From: Datura wrightii
Taxonomy: Eukaryota; Streptophyta; Magnoliopsida; Solanales; Solanaceae
Length of the DNA stretch: 64,000 nucleotides
Assembly (NCBI GenBank): GCA_035772735.1
Contig: JASDFA010000003.1
Span: 103,527,001 to 103,591,000 of the forward strand
Reading direction: 5' to 3'
Shown here one piece after another: positions 36,228 to 48,480 of the stretch; positions within the stretch are counted from its first letter, which is position 1; every line of letters begins with the position of its first letter. Under the pieces are notes generated by a model, which worked only from the letters and a program-made list of their open reading frames with translations, searched no databases and was not told the DNA's origin. Made by a program: the position numbers and the translations under genes.

Positions 36228-38675
36228 TGTAACACCCCAAAACTTTTCTAGACCAAACATAGATCTTGCAAGAAAAATCCAGAAGAAACTAGAAATTTTG
36301 CCTTAGAACCACCAAGACAACGAGTCGTCCTGTCACTCGTTGGTCCCCAGCTCAAAACTCCCTTTTCCAGGAACCCACGACTCAACCAACAAGTCATTGT
36401 GTGATACAATGACTCGTGGTGTGAGTCATTAGTTGCGGCTATCCCCTTCAGTGATAATGAGTGGTAACAACAACCCATTGTTTCACACAACGAGTCTTTG
36501 TCAGCACCTGTGGTGTCACGCTCAAGAATCCTTCAGGATATCCAGTTCTCTAAACGAAAGGTGACAATGACTTGTTGTGCCAACCAACGAGTCGTTGTGT
36601 CACCCGTGGAGAGGGGGTCCAGTGTTTTTGTTCAATTTTCATACCAATGGTCACGGGAGGTACCAACGACCCGTTAGTTCATCCAACGAGTCGTGTTCCC
36701 TCTCGTTGCTAGTTTTAGTGAGCCAAAAATCAAGGCCCTAGGACCAACAACAGGTCCCAATGAGTCATGGTCTCAACCAATGACTCGTTGAGACCCGCTG
36801 GTCCATGTCGGCAGTTTTTCCAAATTTTTCCCCACGGATATTTTAGTAATTTCCCACCTTTTAACCCTTAAACTATGTCGTTTTGGGTTATTTTCAGGGA
36901 ATTTAGAGGGGTGATTGATGATATACTTCACTCCTCTCATTCTTCAGAAGTTAGATCGTAAAACTCTCTCAGGAAAACACAGAGCAGGATCTAGGGCAAT
37001 CGATTTTCTTCTTAATTCTCAAGGGATTTCTTCAGGATTTCATCACCAGGTATGTGGGAATTCAACGAGGGAATTGTTCTTTCCTTGTGTCCCCAAAACC
37101 CTTCCATAATCTTCTATCAATTATAGCCCTTAGGTTTTGAAATTTAGAAAAGTTTTCAGACAGAATTTGATAAATTTTAGGTGGAATATTATCCATGTTA
37201 TTAGCTGCTATATTTTTCCCAATTCTTAGAAATCATGTGGAAACTAGCTTCTTGTAAAAATGATTTAGCCCTAGCTTTTGAATGCAGTAAATTAAAGTCT
37301 TGCAAAATTGATTAGTTATTCATATTGCTAGATTCTATGAGTGTTGGGATTCCCATATTGTTATCATTAGTTGATTATCTTAGTCAGTTCATGCTATTCC
37401 AGTTTCAGTCAGAATACTAACTTAGTATGTTCAGAAATGTCAGTTTATTAGTTTGACTACAATATTTTCTTGAGGTTTTAGTGGTACCTCGCAATTATCA
37501 GTTATTAGGCTCAGAATTAGATTTGATTTTGTTCTTTAGACAGTTACGATGCTTCTAGATAGAGCAGCTCTAGCCAGTCTTAGAACACGAGTTTCAGAAT
37601 CCAGTCTAATAAGACTCTAAGGATACTTCTAGATAGGTATTTCTCACTTATTCTTAGACCCCAGTTTCGAGCTATCAACTTACTAGTCAGCCTAGGACTA
37701 TCAAGTGGGAGTAGGACTTAGCACCAAGCAGACCGGGGTTCCAGCGTACCCAAGTTCCTAGAACTATGTTGCCACCATAGGTTATTTTATTGGCCCTATG
37801 GCCCCACACTTGTGATCACCCAACTCATGCCTTTATACCCTGAAAAGGTATATTGGGTCCTACAGATGGGGTGTATACATCGGACTCCATGTTTAGCTCA
37901 CGTGGTTATATGCCGATTATAGACTCTCCCACTAGTAAGAATAGTTTTAGTACAGCTCATATCAGTACAGTTCTAGATTTACTCAGTCCAATTCAGTTCA
38001 GTACAGTTACCTCAAATCAGTATCTCAGATTCAGGGCATCTATGACCATTAGTCAGGGTCATTATTGACCATCTTAGTTATAGTTCAGTTGTTTAGTTTT
38101 TACTATTTCAGTTGGTCATTACATGTTATTACAGTTCAGTTACTTTTTATTAATGTTTATATTTTCTCTCACTTACTCAATACATTCAAAGTACTGACGC
38201 ATACCTCCTATGTTGTATCGTATCATGATACAGGCGCAGGATCTCAACCTCAAGACCATTAGTAGATTCTTTCAGGTGATATCAGCAGCAGCAGTGGTGA
38301 GTCCTCATTTTTTGAGGATGATATTTTATTATTCAGTTATTTCTTTCAGTTAGACTTTAGAGTTAGTTGGAGACTTGTCCCAGCAACTCATCATTTGTAG
38401 ATGGCTTTCATACATATACTCAAACATTCAGTTTTGCTTTCAGATGTATGAACTTTTATTAGATTAGCTTTTTAAATGGTTTTATTATTTAAGATTCCCC
38501 TATGATTACTCAGATTACCAGTGTTATGATAGACCATGGGTTGGCTTGTGGTTACTTGTGGCTCCAAGTACCGTGTCTTGTCCAGCATATAGACTTGGGT
38601 CTTGACAATTTACTTGGAGCCATTTATATGTCTAGGTTACACATATAGATTCAAACCTATGTTCAGGTCGTGAAA
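36228..38675 (+). repeat. 3' LTR of chromovirus D1
   Basis: It starts TGTAACACCCCAAAAC and ends near 38675 in CAGGTCGTGAAA, a decayed TGACA end. Between 36315 and 36800 it holds about ten copies of words built on CAACGAGTCGTTG, in both orientations. The same array type is in LTRs I and F. The right end is inferred. No coding sequence is recognised. Confidence 0.7.
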
Positions 38676-41470
38676 GCATCATCAAGCTTCCTTTCCCAAT
38701 ATGTTCTATTGACATTAATTATTTTTGTCAATATGGACTTAATCTCTCGGTTGGATACTTCCACTTGGCCACTAGTCTGAGGATAATAAGGGGTAGCAAT
38801 TTTCTACTTCACACCATACTTCTCTACTAAACCACTGATAAATCGATTGCAAAAGTAAGAACCTTCATTACTGATTATAGCTCTTGGGTGACAAAACGTG
38901 AGAACATATGTTTTTTCAAGAAAGCTGTGACACTTCTCCCCTCATTGATTGGCAACACCACTGCTTCTACCCGTTCAGAAACGTAGTCTACGACCACAAA
39001 AATGTAAGTATTTCCATAAGAGCTCACAAACGACCCCATGAAGACAATTCCCCACACATCAAATAATTCTAGCTCTTGCATTGGTGTCAAAGAGAGTTCA
39101 TGTCGCATTGAGATGCTTTCGGATCGCTGGCATTGGTCAGAATGATTAACAAAGTCATGAGCATCATGATGGAGAGTGGGCCAGTAATACCCACATTGTA
39201 GCACTTTTGCAGTTGTTCTCACACCCCATAATAGCCTTTGATTGGTGATGAATGACACGCCTTAAGTATTGGAATCATTTCAACCTCTTGGACACATCAG
39301 TGAATCATGCCATCAACACAATTACGGAAAAAATATGGATCATCCCAATAGAATTTTCAGACGTCATGCATAAACTTTTTTTTATGGAAGTTTAATCCTG
39401 TAGGGGTGATGTTGCTTGAAGTAGTTAGCAAAGTTTGCAAACCAAGGTATTATGTCTTAGGAAGGAGCAAAAATGCGCTCGTCAACGAAAGCATCATCAA
39501 TCTCCTCAATTTACACCTGGCTTGCCATCTATCTCTAGATGAGAAAGATCATCAACCACATGATTCTTGCATCCTCTCCTGTCCTTCACTTCAAAATCAA
39601 ATTCTTTGAGCAAAACTACCCACCTAATGAGCCTTGTCTTAGTACCTTTTTTAGTCATTAGATATCTGAGTGCAGCATGGTCTATATGCACCACTACCTT
39701 TGTCCCTAACAAGTATGCTCGAAAATTTTTGAACGCAAACACTACTGCAAGTAGCTTTTATTCTGTCACTTTTTATTTTTCTTGCGCATCATTTAGGGCC
39801 TTGCTGGCGTAGTATATAGGGTGAAAAATCCTTTCTTTCCTTTGTCCAAGGACTACTCCCAACGCCACACCACTGGCATCACATATCAATTTGAAGGGCT
39901 GTGACCAATCTGGTGCGGTGATGATGGGAGCTGATATAAGCTTCTCCTTCAATTCAATGAAAGTTGTCATACAAGGCTCGTCAAAATGGATTTTGGCATC
40001 TTTTTTCAACTATCGGAACAGAGGATGAGCTACCTTGGAAAAGTCTTTGATAAAGAGGTGATAAAAGCTCGTATGTCTCAAAAAGCTCCGAATACCTTTC
40101 ACAGTCTTTGGAGGAGGTAAATGAGCTATACCATCAATTTTTTCTTGGTCTACCTCTATCCCCTTCTCAGAAATTTTGTGCCCGAGCGCTATACCTTCTT
40201 TTACCATAAAATGGCACTTCTCCCAATTAAGTACCAAGTTTGTTTCTTCGCATCTATTCAACACCTCATCCAAATGAACAAAGCAATCCCCAAATGAATG
40301 TCCCATAAAAAAGAAGTCATCCATGAAAACTTCCATGGTATCCTCCACCATATCTGAAAAGACTGACATCATGCACCTCTGGAATATCACTGGGGCATTG
40401 CACATCCCAAAGGGCATCCTCTTAAATGCAATAGTCCCGTACAGACATGTAAAGGTGGTTTTCTCTTGATCCTCTGAGGCAATCGAGATCTGATTGTATC
40501 CTGAGTACCCATTCAAGAAATAGTAATACTCTTTCCCGGCCAATCAATCTAGCATTTGATCAATGAGTAGAACCAAAAAATGATCCTTTTTGGTCCATGA
40601 GTTCATCTTTTGGTAGTCCATACACACCCTCCATCCAGTGACTGGCCGTGTTGCTTAAACTCATCCTTCTTATTTGGTACCGCCATGAGTCCCCTTTTCT
40701 AGGCTCACATTGGACTGGGATCACCCATCTGCTATTAGCTATTAGGTATATAACACCCGCATCAAACCATTTGATGATCTCTTTCTTGATTACTTCTTGC
40801 ATTGGTGGATCTAAGTGGCTCTGATACTCAACAGAAGGACAATAATCTTCCTGAAGGTTGATCTTATGAGTGCAAATACCCGGGGGTATACTAATGGTGT
40901 CGACTATAGTTCACCCTATTGCTTGGATGTGTTTCCGTATGACTTCTAGAAGTGCCTTCACTTGTTGTTTATTTATCTTAGCCAAGATGATTACAGTCAA
41001 TGTGTCGTTCAACCCAAGATACACATATTTCAAATGGGCAAGTAGCGATTTAAGCTCCAAGATTGGTGGTACGAGGAATGATGATTGTGATGGTGGAGTC
41101 ATTCTATTCATGAGGTCAAGGTCAAGCTTCTTTGATCGGTAGGAGTAGGACCCCAAACTTTTTATAAAAATACATGCCTCTTCTAGCCCTTCCTCTAACA
41201 TCAATATTCAATAGAATGCCTTCTAATGTCTCCATGAAAAATGACTCCCCTACCTCCCATTCTGTATCCTCCTCATCCATATTGCTAGGGGTTAATATGG
41301 TATCTTCCTTCGTTGGATAATGGGTTATCATACTTGCCATTTATTCCATTTGAGATGCTAACGATTTCATTCTTTCCTTAAGATCTGATGGACACTAGAT
41401 GGTCTTTCACTGTTTGATTGAGATTTAGAAGATAACTTTTTAGCTTCTGAATCCCCGAGTTAGGAGAAAC
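38676..41470 (-). pseudogene. Pol (RT, RNase H, integrase) of Athila-like element B3
   Basis: In sense order: pre-RT linker with NDTLTVIILAKIN (41204-40911); RT start MQEVIKKEIIKWFDAGVIY (40802); RT core EYYYFLNGYSGYNQI, FKRMPFGMCNAP and the active site VFMDDFFF (40543-40010); RNase H with CDASGVALGVVLGQRKE (40009-39773) and VVHIDHAALRYL (39742-39506); integrase with YYWPTLHHDAHDFV, CQRSESISM and FMGSFVSS (39258-38875), decaying to about 38690. It is closely related to the A2 pol. Each domain is in a different frame, so it is inactive. The integrase end and the env-like gene are missing where D1 abuts. Confidence 0.85.
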
Positions 41471-41473
41471 AAC

Positions 41474-41764
41474 TCATTCAAGAACCACTTCAATTATTCT
41501 TTCCATACGGGAGTAGGATGACTCGACACTCCCCTGACTACTTGATTCAGCTGTAAAATCATAGTTCCAACCTTGATTTTCATAACGAGTATACCAATAA
41601 CCTAGGTTGGCTTGTTGGTATCTCGAATAGAAACCCATCATGCAGTTTACGAACAACTTAATTTGTTTCATTACTACTATCAACACGAGATCTTTTCTCT
41701 CCTCACTTCTCTCTATCTTTTTTCTCTCTTTAAAATTCAATTCCGAGCTAACTCTCCAATGCAA
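41474..41764 (-). pseudogene. Gag C-terminal remnant of B3
   Basis: It contains RYENQGWNYDF and a Ser-rich linker, the part between nucleocapsid and protease in Athila-like Gag. It is joined on its upstream side to LTR sequence, so the main gag and the primer site have been deleted. The protease domain is not recognisable either. Confidence 0.5.
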
Positions 41765-42256
41765 TGGAGTTGAATATTCTATTCTTTACAAAAGGGGTAC
41801 AAAATAGGGTAAGTCTTCTCCTCTTTTTGTGCACACATTCCCATTTTGCCTTAAAAAACCATCCAAAAAGCCCTTGTGCCAGAACTGGACCAATTTACCA
41901 TCTTCAGCATGGCCTCACATGCGCGGCACCTGCGAAGTGAGGCGTCAGTCATTCACAGCTTTGGGACAGAAAGTCTGGACATGGTCCTACATTTGCATCT
42001 ATGTTTTGAAGGTGTTTATCTGCGTTCTGCAGGTCTTCCTTCAGCTTCAAAGTAGTGCTTTCTTACATTTCACCTGCAAAGTGCCGGTCCTTTTCTTCCA
42101 GCAACATGCTTTTTATTTAATTCCTTTTTGTATCTATTTAAAGTGAAAACCAGCAAAAACAAAAGAGAAAGGGCATAAAATCTTCCTAAATGAGTTTAAA
42201 ACCAAGCAAAGCTCATGCTTAAGAGTATAATGAGTTGGTAAATTACTAACTCATCA
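41765..42256 (-). repeat. 5' LTR remnant of B3
   Basis: The sense start TGATGAGTTAGTAATTTACC is at 42256, like the B1 LTR. Words such as CACCTGCGAAGTG and CACCTGCAAAGTG recur. The U5 end is missing. The flank to the right is a short (TA)n run. Confidence 0.65.
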
Positions 42257-44070
42257 TATATATATATAGAGAGATACTAATAACTCACAAACTGAACTAA
42301 AATAACATGCAAAGACTCTATCAGAAATCATGAATACGATAGTTAGTCTGACATATCTGAGAATACTATATGAACTAATAAACTAAGTTAGAGTCATAAG
42401 CAAATCTTGAAATTTGATCGATTAGACTGGACTGAGGACTCTAATGGTGCTGTACCATGGGAGTGTTTGCTAACCAAAAAGTAGCCAGGTGAGCTAGACG
42501 TGAAGTTTGATGTTTACTCCCTATCGATAGGTAACACCATACCTTGCCAAGGTACAGTAACTGGTTGTGTGATCACTAACCGTAAAACCCATTCGGGTCA
42601 AATCCTACAATGGAACGTAGTTCTGCGAGCCTGGGGTCGCTGAACCCCAATCCACTTGGCGTTAAGAAAAACTCCTAACTAGAGACACATGCATGAATAT
42701 AGGTGTATATAAATGTACTAAACTGATAGCTCGAAACTAGTGTCCTAAGACTAAGTCAGGTCTACTTATCTAGAAGCGCCCAAAATGTCTAAAGGACTTG
42801 GTAAACTGAATAATGCTAAAAAATCTGGTAAACGCGATATTTCTAAAAATACTGAGCACGCTCACAAGTTGAAAGTATAAACTTTTGTTTAAAGCATTTA
42901 TGCTAGAATTCATATTCAAGTGATAATAGCATGATAACATAACCTTCCTGATCCGCTTTTAAATCATGTAGCATTCAACCCAAAATCAGCCTAACATTAG
43001 GGATAGAAATGAATATGTTAAAGTGAAGTCAAATCATGAATTTCACATAGTATTAATTAGGGTAATTGGGAGAACTAATAAAATGCAAGGAAAAATCAAG
43101 ATCTGTCTAGAAACCTAACTAATGATTTCTTTAGGACAAAAATTGATGAAACATTCTGAAAATACTTGGGCAGAAGAATGAAAGGAATACCTTCGCTAAA
43201 ACCCCACATACCTGTAGAAGAACCCTCGAGAAAAGCACCTGAAACTTTAAGGGAGAGAACAAGCCCTAGTTCTTGCGTGGAAAAGACCATCTGATTTCTT
43301 ATGATTATACTTTGTGTGTTTAGGAAAGAATGGGGAGTGGGAGTCGACTAATCCTCTAAATCCCCTCCAAATTAATCCCAAAGTGTTGTAGATTAGGATA
43401 AAAAATAATGGCAAGTTAAAATAATTCCCCTGAGAAAAGGTATGGAAAACTACTCAAACCTACTCAACGGGTCACACAACGAGTCATTAGTGGTGACCAT
43501 GACTCGTTGGGACCATTTTTTGGTCCTGGGTCTTGAAAATACAGTTTCTGAACTTGACCAATGGAAGGGAACAATGACTTGTTAAATGGAACAATGGGTT
43601 TGTTCGTTCCCCTTGTTGTCACTGGGGGAAGATTGAACAGGTGGATATCTCCCAACGGACGAACAAAACAACCCTTTATTTGAAACAATGGGTTGTTGTT
43701 TACATCTATTATCCCTGGGTTGACTTTAGTATTTCCTAGGTTTCATTCAATGGCTTCATAGGATGAGTCGTTATATCAAACAACGACTAGTCATCTGGCT
43801 CATTGTTTGAAAGATTATTTTTGACAACATTCTGGACTTGGTAGAATGGGAAACAGAACGATTCATTACCACTAAAAATGGGTCATTGTAGCACTCGGTT
43901 AATTTGAAGGAGGAATCTGCTAGACAACTAACAACCGACTTAAGGGGTTGTTGTTTGTGACAACGACTCATCTAATGAGTCATTCTGAGAGAAAAATATT
44001 CTGGTTTCTTTCTGGTTTTTTTTTTCATTTCAAGTCTAGGGTTTTGGTAAAGGACTTTTGGGGTGTTACA
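42257..44070 (-). repeat. LTR F, D1 family, minus strand
   Basis: The sense start TGTAACACCCCAAAAG at 44070 is preceded in sense by a polypurine tract, so this is a 3' LTR of a minus-strand element. It carries the AACGAGTCATTG type array (43460-43980). The left end is truncated against B3 at a (TA)n run, and about 0.6 kb of LTR is missing. Confidence 0.7.
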
Positions 44071-44111
44071 ATATCTCCTCCTTGGGAACATTCGTACTTG
44101 AATGAAGGCTA
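44071..44111 (-). other. Polypurine tract and internal stub of element F
   Basis: Sense GTACGAATGTTCCCAAGGAG then GAGATAT at the LTR border. Only about 40 bp of the internal region survive before the next element. Confidence 0.65.
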
Positions 44112-44625
44112 AGTAAGATAGAATGGTGATGACGTCCAAATCCACTCCTCACTAGGATAGAGTGTACACGGTTGTCGCAATATAATTTACCTAACTTTTG
44201 AGTCGCGGTCGAATCCACACGGAATGAAGATTGATAGCTACAAAATTCGTCTACCATTTTGAATCAAAAAGCATCATTGTATTAAAACTAGGAAAGTAAA
44301 TATTGGGGGTTTGCAACATCACATTATGAACTAAAACTAAAAAACAAAACAAGGCAACCAACTTTGAAGTAACAATATGAGCGAATACTTGGGGTATGCA
44401 ATTGTTGGAGCATTGATAGGATTGGGGTTAACTAGAAAATCAAAGCATTACTTATAAGCATAAAGGGTCATGGAAAAGGCGGCACCGGATGTTTCTCAAC
44501 CACTTGAGTGCCTTTTGCCTTAGGTTTTCTCAAACCCCAAGGTCCCATACACTTCAACCACTACAACTTGGGTAAAAATTAAAATATCTCTAGCCTCAAT
44601 TCTTTAATGGGTGTATGAAAATGGG
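44112..44625 (-). repeat. LTR fragment G
   Basis: The U5 end of an unidentified LTR on the minus strand, recognised by the motif read on plus as GGTCGAATCCACACGGAAT (44207-44225). That motif is shared in form with the U5 of families A and B. No gene is seen. It is cut by the insertion of A2 at 44626. Confidence 0.5.
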
Positions 44626-46037
44626 TGATCTTGGGCAGAATTATATGCCCAAGTGATGCTCAAATGCTCTATTTCGTCTTGTTTATCTATCGTTATTTGT
44701 ACATTCTCATGTGATTTGTAGTTAAATTGTGAATTTATACTAACCAACATGATTAGTGTTGTTTTGTAGGAAAAATGTAATTTTAGGAAGCTAAGTTGCA
44801 TGTTGGTGAAAATCGGGAATGGAATCGGAATCGATTAGTGGAAAAGGTCAAGGAAAAGCAGCAAACAAAGGGGCTCCGCGATGGAGCCGTGTCACGCTGC
44901 CATCACGGAGGCAGCCTGCCTCGGATGAGTTATTTTGTTAAATTCCAGTGAAGGTTCGCGTCGGCGCCGTGGCACGTTGGCCAAGCCTCGTGTTACATGC
45001 CGTGGCACGTTGCCCATATTTACCTGGAACATAAAATTCCAGTGAGGGTCCGCGTTTTCACCGTGTCACGGAGGCAGTGCTCCGCGATGTACTCCGTGAC
45101 ACATTCCTTGTTATTTCGGGAAACATTCCCACTAGTATAAATAGCACACTTAGGTTTATTTTTAATTATTTTGACTTAGTTGAGCAAGAATGTGGGTTAC
45201 AGGCAGTTGAGAAGACGAAAATCTTAGGGTTCTTCTCTAACTCTTTCTTCTTTATTTCAATTGTTTGTATGATTTATACTCATTTGATGATGTTTAATCC
45301 ACAAATGAGTGGCTAAATTCACTTCTTGTCGAGGTTAAGAACATTTGTAATGGAATGTAATTGTTGATAAATTTGGTTTTTTATCTTTTCTTCCATGGTT
45401 GTTCTATCAATTCTTGTTCTTACTGCATTAATGTCTGGCCAATGTTAATGTATATCTAAAAAATCCAATTTTATCTTGAAAAGGAAAGAAATTGGAAAGT
45501 TGTGAATTGGTAGGATATGATCTCTTCTTAGTTTGGGAAAATTGAGAATTGATTTACCTTCAGAATAGAAATATATCTGAAAGTCGTATTAGTCAATTAA
45601 AGAATCGGTTTCGTATGGCTAGAACATGAAATTCTTTTATCACAGAAATGTAGGTTGAAGGTTCATGATTCTTAAGTTGGGTAGAATACAAAAGTTTCTC
45701 TCCATAGGCAATAATTCTTGACTAGCAACTGAAGGAAAGATTAACCGAATTGTATCGATAAATTACTTCCCTGCATGTTCATTTTAGCCTCATCTTGCTC
45801 ACTACTATAGTTCAGACTCACTTTATAATTTTGTTTTAGATTAGTATGAATTAGGAAACCAACTCTCAAAATCTCCTTTAAATTGTTGTCTGCATTTTTA
45901 GAGTTAGAGTTTATTAACACTTAATTCAATTATTACCTTGGTTCAGTCCCTGTGGGATCGATACTTGGCTTACTTTAGCCATTTTACTACTTATTCAACC
46001 ACGTGCACTTGCGTGTAGTTGCAAAATAGACCGAACA
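44626..46037 (+). repeat. A2 5' LTR
   Basis: 1412 bp, TGATCTTGGGCAGAATT...ACCGAACA. GC-rich array at 44873-45108, TATA at 45136, U5 motif CCCTGTGGGATCGATACTTGG around 45948-45968. It is clearly more diverged from the A1 and A3 LTRs than those are within themselves. Confidence 0.9.
45136..45144 (+). promoter_or_regulatory. TATA box of A2 LTR
   Basis: TATAAATAG directly after the GC-rich array, conserved at the same place in A1 (both LTRs) and A3. It marks the likely start of the genomic RNA about 30 bp downstream. Confidence 0.7.
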
Positions 46038-46043
46038 AGTTTT

Positions 46044-46061
46044 TGGCGCCATTGCCGGGGA
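46044..46061 (+). other. Primer binding site of A2
   Basis: TGGCGCCATTGCCGGGGA, one C-to-T type change from the A1/A3 site; tRNA-Asp type. Confidence 0.88.
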
Positions 46062-46169
46062 CTGGCAATTGGTAAAAAAATTTTCTTAAGTGTTAGTCTA
46101 CGATTTCTATATTGTGCTGACAACTTGATCTTAGCCTGTCTTTTGCAGATATTGAATTCTGTTGAACAG

Positions 46170-48480
46170 TGGCAAGAGACAAGGAGCTGGTGGACTCATA
46201 CTTAGAGCCGGAAAGACAATTTCATCGTCAAAGGAGAGAAGCTCTAAAGCGAAAGCTGCAGTTGCTCAGACAAACAATCTTGGAGCAACAACAGAATCCA
46301 CCACTTGTAAGGGCAGTGTTAGTGCCCGAGGAAATGGCAGCTAGGCCGGTTCGCGAAGTGGCAATCCCACATGCTAACAATGTTACATCAAGCATTCGCA
46401 AACCCGAGCCAGGAGGGAGGTTTGAGCTGAAATAGGATATGGTGCAATTGCTGCACACCAGCGGGCAATTCTCAGGTCTCCTTCACGAGGATCCACAACA
46501 ACATCTCCAAAACTTTTTGGAGATAAGTGACACTTACATCCCCACTGGAGTATCATCTGATTACGTAAGCCTTACATTGTTCCCATTTTCACTATTGGGA
46601 GAAGAAAAGAGGTGGTTGAAAGCTGAGCCACCTAATTCCATCACCACTTGGGATGATCTTGCAAGAAAATTCTTGATACGGTTCTTTCCATCCGGGAAAA
46701 CAGCAAGACTTAGAAGTCAGATTCTAAGTTTTAAATAAAAAGAGGGGGAGAATCTGTATCAAGCTTGGGAAAGATTCAAATCCATGTTACGGGATTGTCC
46801 TCACCATCACCAGTCCAATGATGTGCTAGTGCATACTTTCATAGAGGGTTTGGAACCCCACACAAAAATTTTGCTAGACTCAGCAGCTGGGGGACAAGCA
46901 TTGGAAAAGACTTATGAGGAGCTGTATACTTTGTTAAATCATATTTTGCAGGGAAATCCAGAGTGCAATGCGGACTCATCTAGAGGAGGAACAAGGAAAG
47001 CGGCAGGAGTCTTGGAAGTGGATGGTTTTACAGCTATCACTGCATAGATAGTTGCGTTGCAAAATCAACTCAACACCCACTTCAGCAACATGAGCTTAAA
47101 TCAATCTCAAGCCCTAGTTAATGTAGTGCAGCAGATTTGATGTGAAGTATGTGGTAGTAATTAACACTCAGCTAAGTGTTGTGGTGCAAATCCAGATTCA
47201 GTGAACTTTGTTGGTAATGTACAGAGAAATAATCACCAACAGTATGGCAACAACTACAACTCTAATTGGAGGAATCATCCGAATTTCTCCTGGGGTAGTA
47301 ACAGCCATCAAGGGCAGAGTTCGAATCAGGGTGCATAGAGAAATCAAGGAGGGCAGCAGAACTATCAGACTCAATACAGAAGCAACAATGCACCTCCTTC
47401 ACCACCACCACCCAGCATTGAGGAAATGTTTAAAACAATGATATCTAACCAAGCTCAATTGCAGGCTAACTATGTGAAGTTGGCGGTAGATGTAAAGAAC
47501 AATCAGTTAGCTACAAAGGCGTTGGAGTACCATTTTGGGCAACTAGCTGGAGCTCAAAACACAAGGCCAAGAGGATGACTACCGAGTGACACTGACCCGA
47601 ATCCCAAGCAAGTAAATGCAGTGACTACAAGGAGTGGTTTACAACTCAAGGAGGTGGAACCAGAAAGACCACCTCAGTAGTCAAGAGCAGTAGAGAAAGA
47701 AAGGGAACACGATGATGAGAGGGGGAAGAAGAAGGAAGCTGAACCAGAAAGACCACCACCCCAATTCCCTCAAAGATTAAAGAAACACAAGGAGGCAGCG
47801 TGTTTCAAAAAGTTCATAGAGGTGCTTAAATAGGTACACATTAATTTAGCTCTTGTTGATGTTTTGTAGGGAGTGCCGAAGTATGCAAAATATATCAAGG
47901 ACATCGTAGCGAACAAAAGCAGATTGACGGAGTATGCTATGGTGGAGCTTACGGAGGAGTGCACTTCCCGGATACCGAATAGGTTGCCAATAAAGCTCAA
48001 GGACCCTGGGAGCTTTACAATTCAAATCACAATTGGGCAAAGTATCCAAGCTCGTGGACTATACGATTTGGGAGTGAGCATTAACTTGATGCCGACATCG
48101 GTATTCAAGAAGTTGGGGCTGGGCAGTCCTAGACCAACTACAGTGATCTTGTAGTTAGCGGATCATTCTTTGCCCAGACCAGATGGCATTGTGGAGGACG
48201 TGTTGGTGCAAGTGGGCTCCCTTATCTTCCCGGTAGATTTTGTTGTGCTGGATTTTGAGCCGGATGCGGAAGTCCCATTTATTTTGGGATGTCCTTTCTT
48301 AGCAACCAGGAAAGCTTTGATTGATGTAGCTGCAGGGCAGCTAACCATGCGGGTTCATGACAAAGTATAAGTATTTGATGTATTTAAGGCCATGAAGCTT
48401 CCGGCTATACATGAGGAGCTTTCAGCAATCAGTGTGCTTGATCAAGCAGAAATTCTTCAGATTGTTAAATCCTGAGATTC
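46170..48480 (+). pseudogene. Gag and protease-like region of A2
   Basis: It starts in the frame ARDKELVDSYLEPER. The gag core (EEKRWLKAEPPNSITTWDD, FFPSGKTARLRSQI) lies at about 46570-46730. TFIEGLEPHTKILLDSAAGG is near 46830. A knuckle region near 47140 has lost its later cysteine/histidine positions. The protease-like domain at 48000-48370 has the active-site block YDLGVSINLMP (D-L-G-V) and ILGCPFLATRKA. At least eight in-frame stops are scattered through it, several of them TAG at former glutamine codons. A TTTTGCAG acceptor-like site lies just upstream (46142-46149). The gag start codon is not resolvable. Confidence 0.82.
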
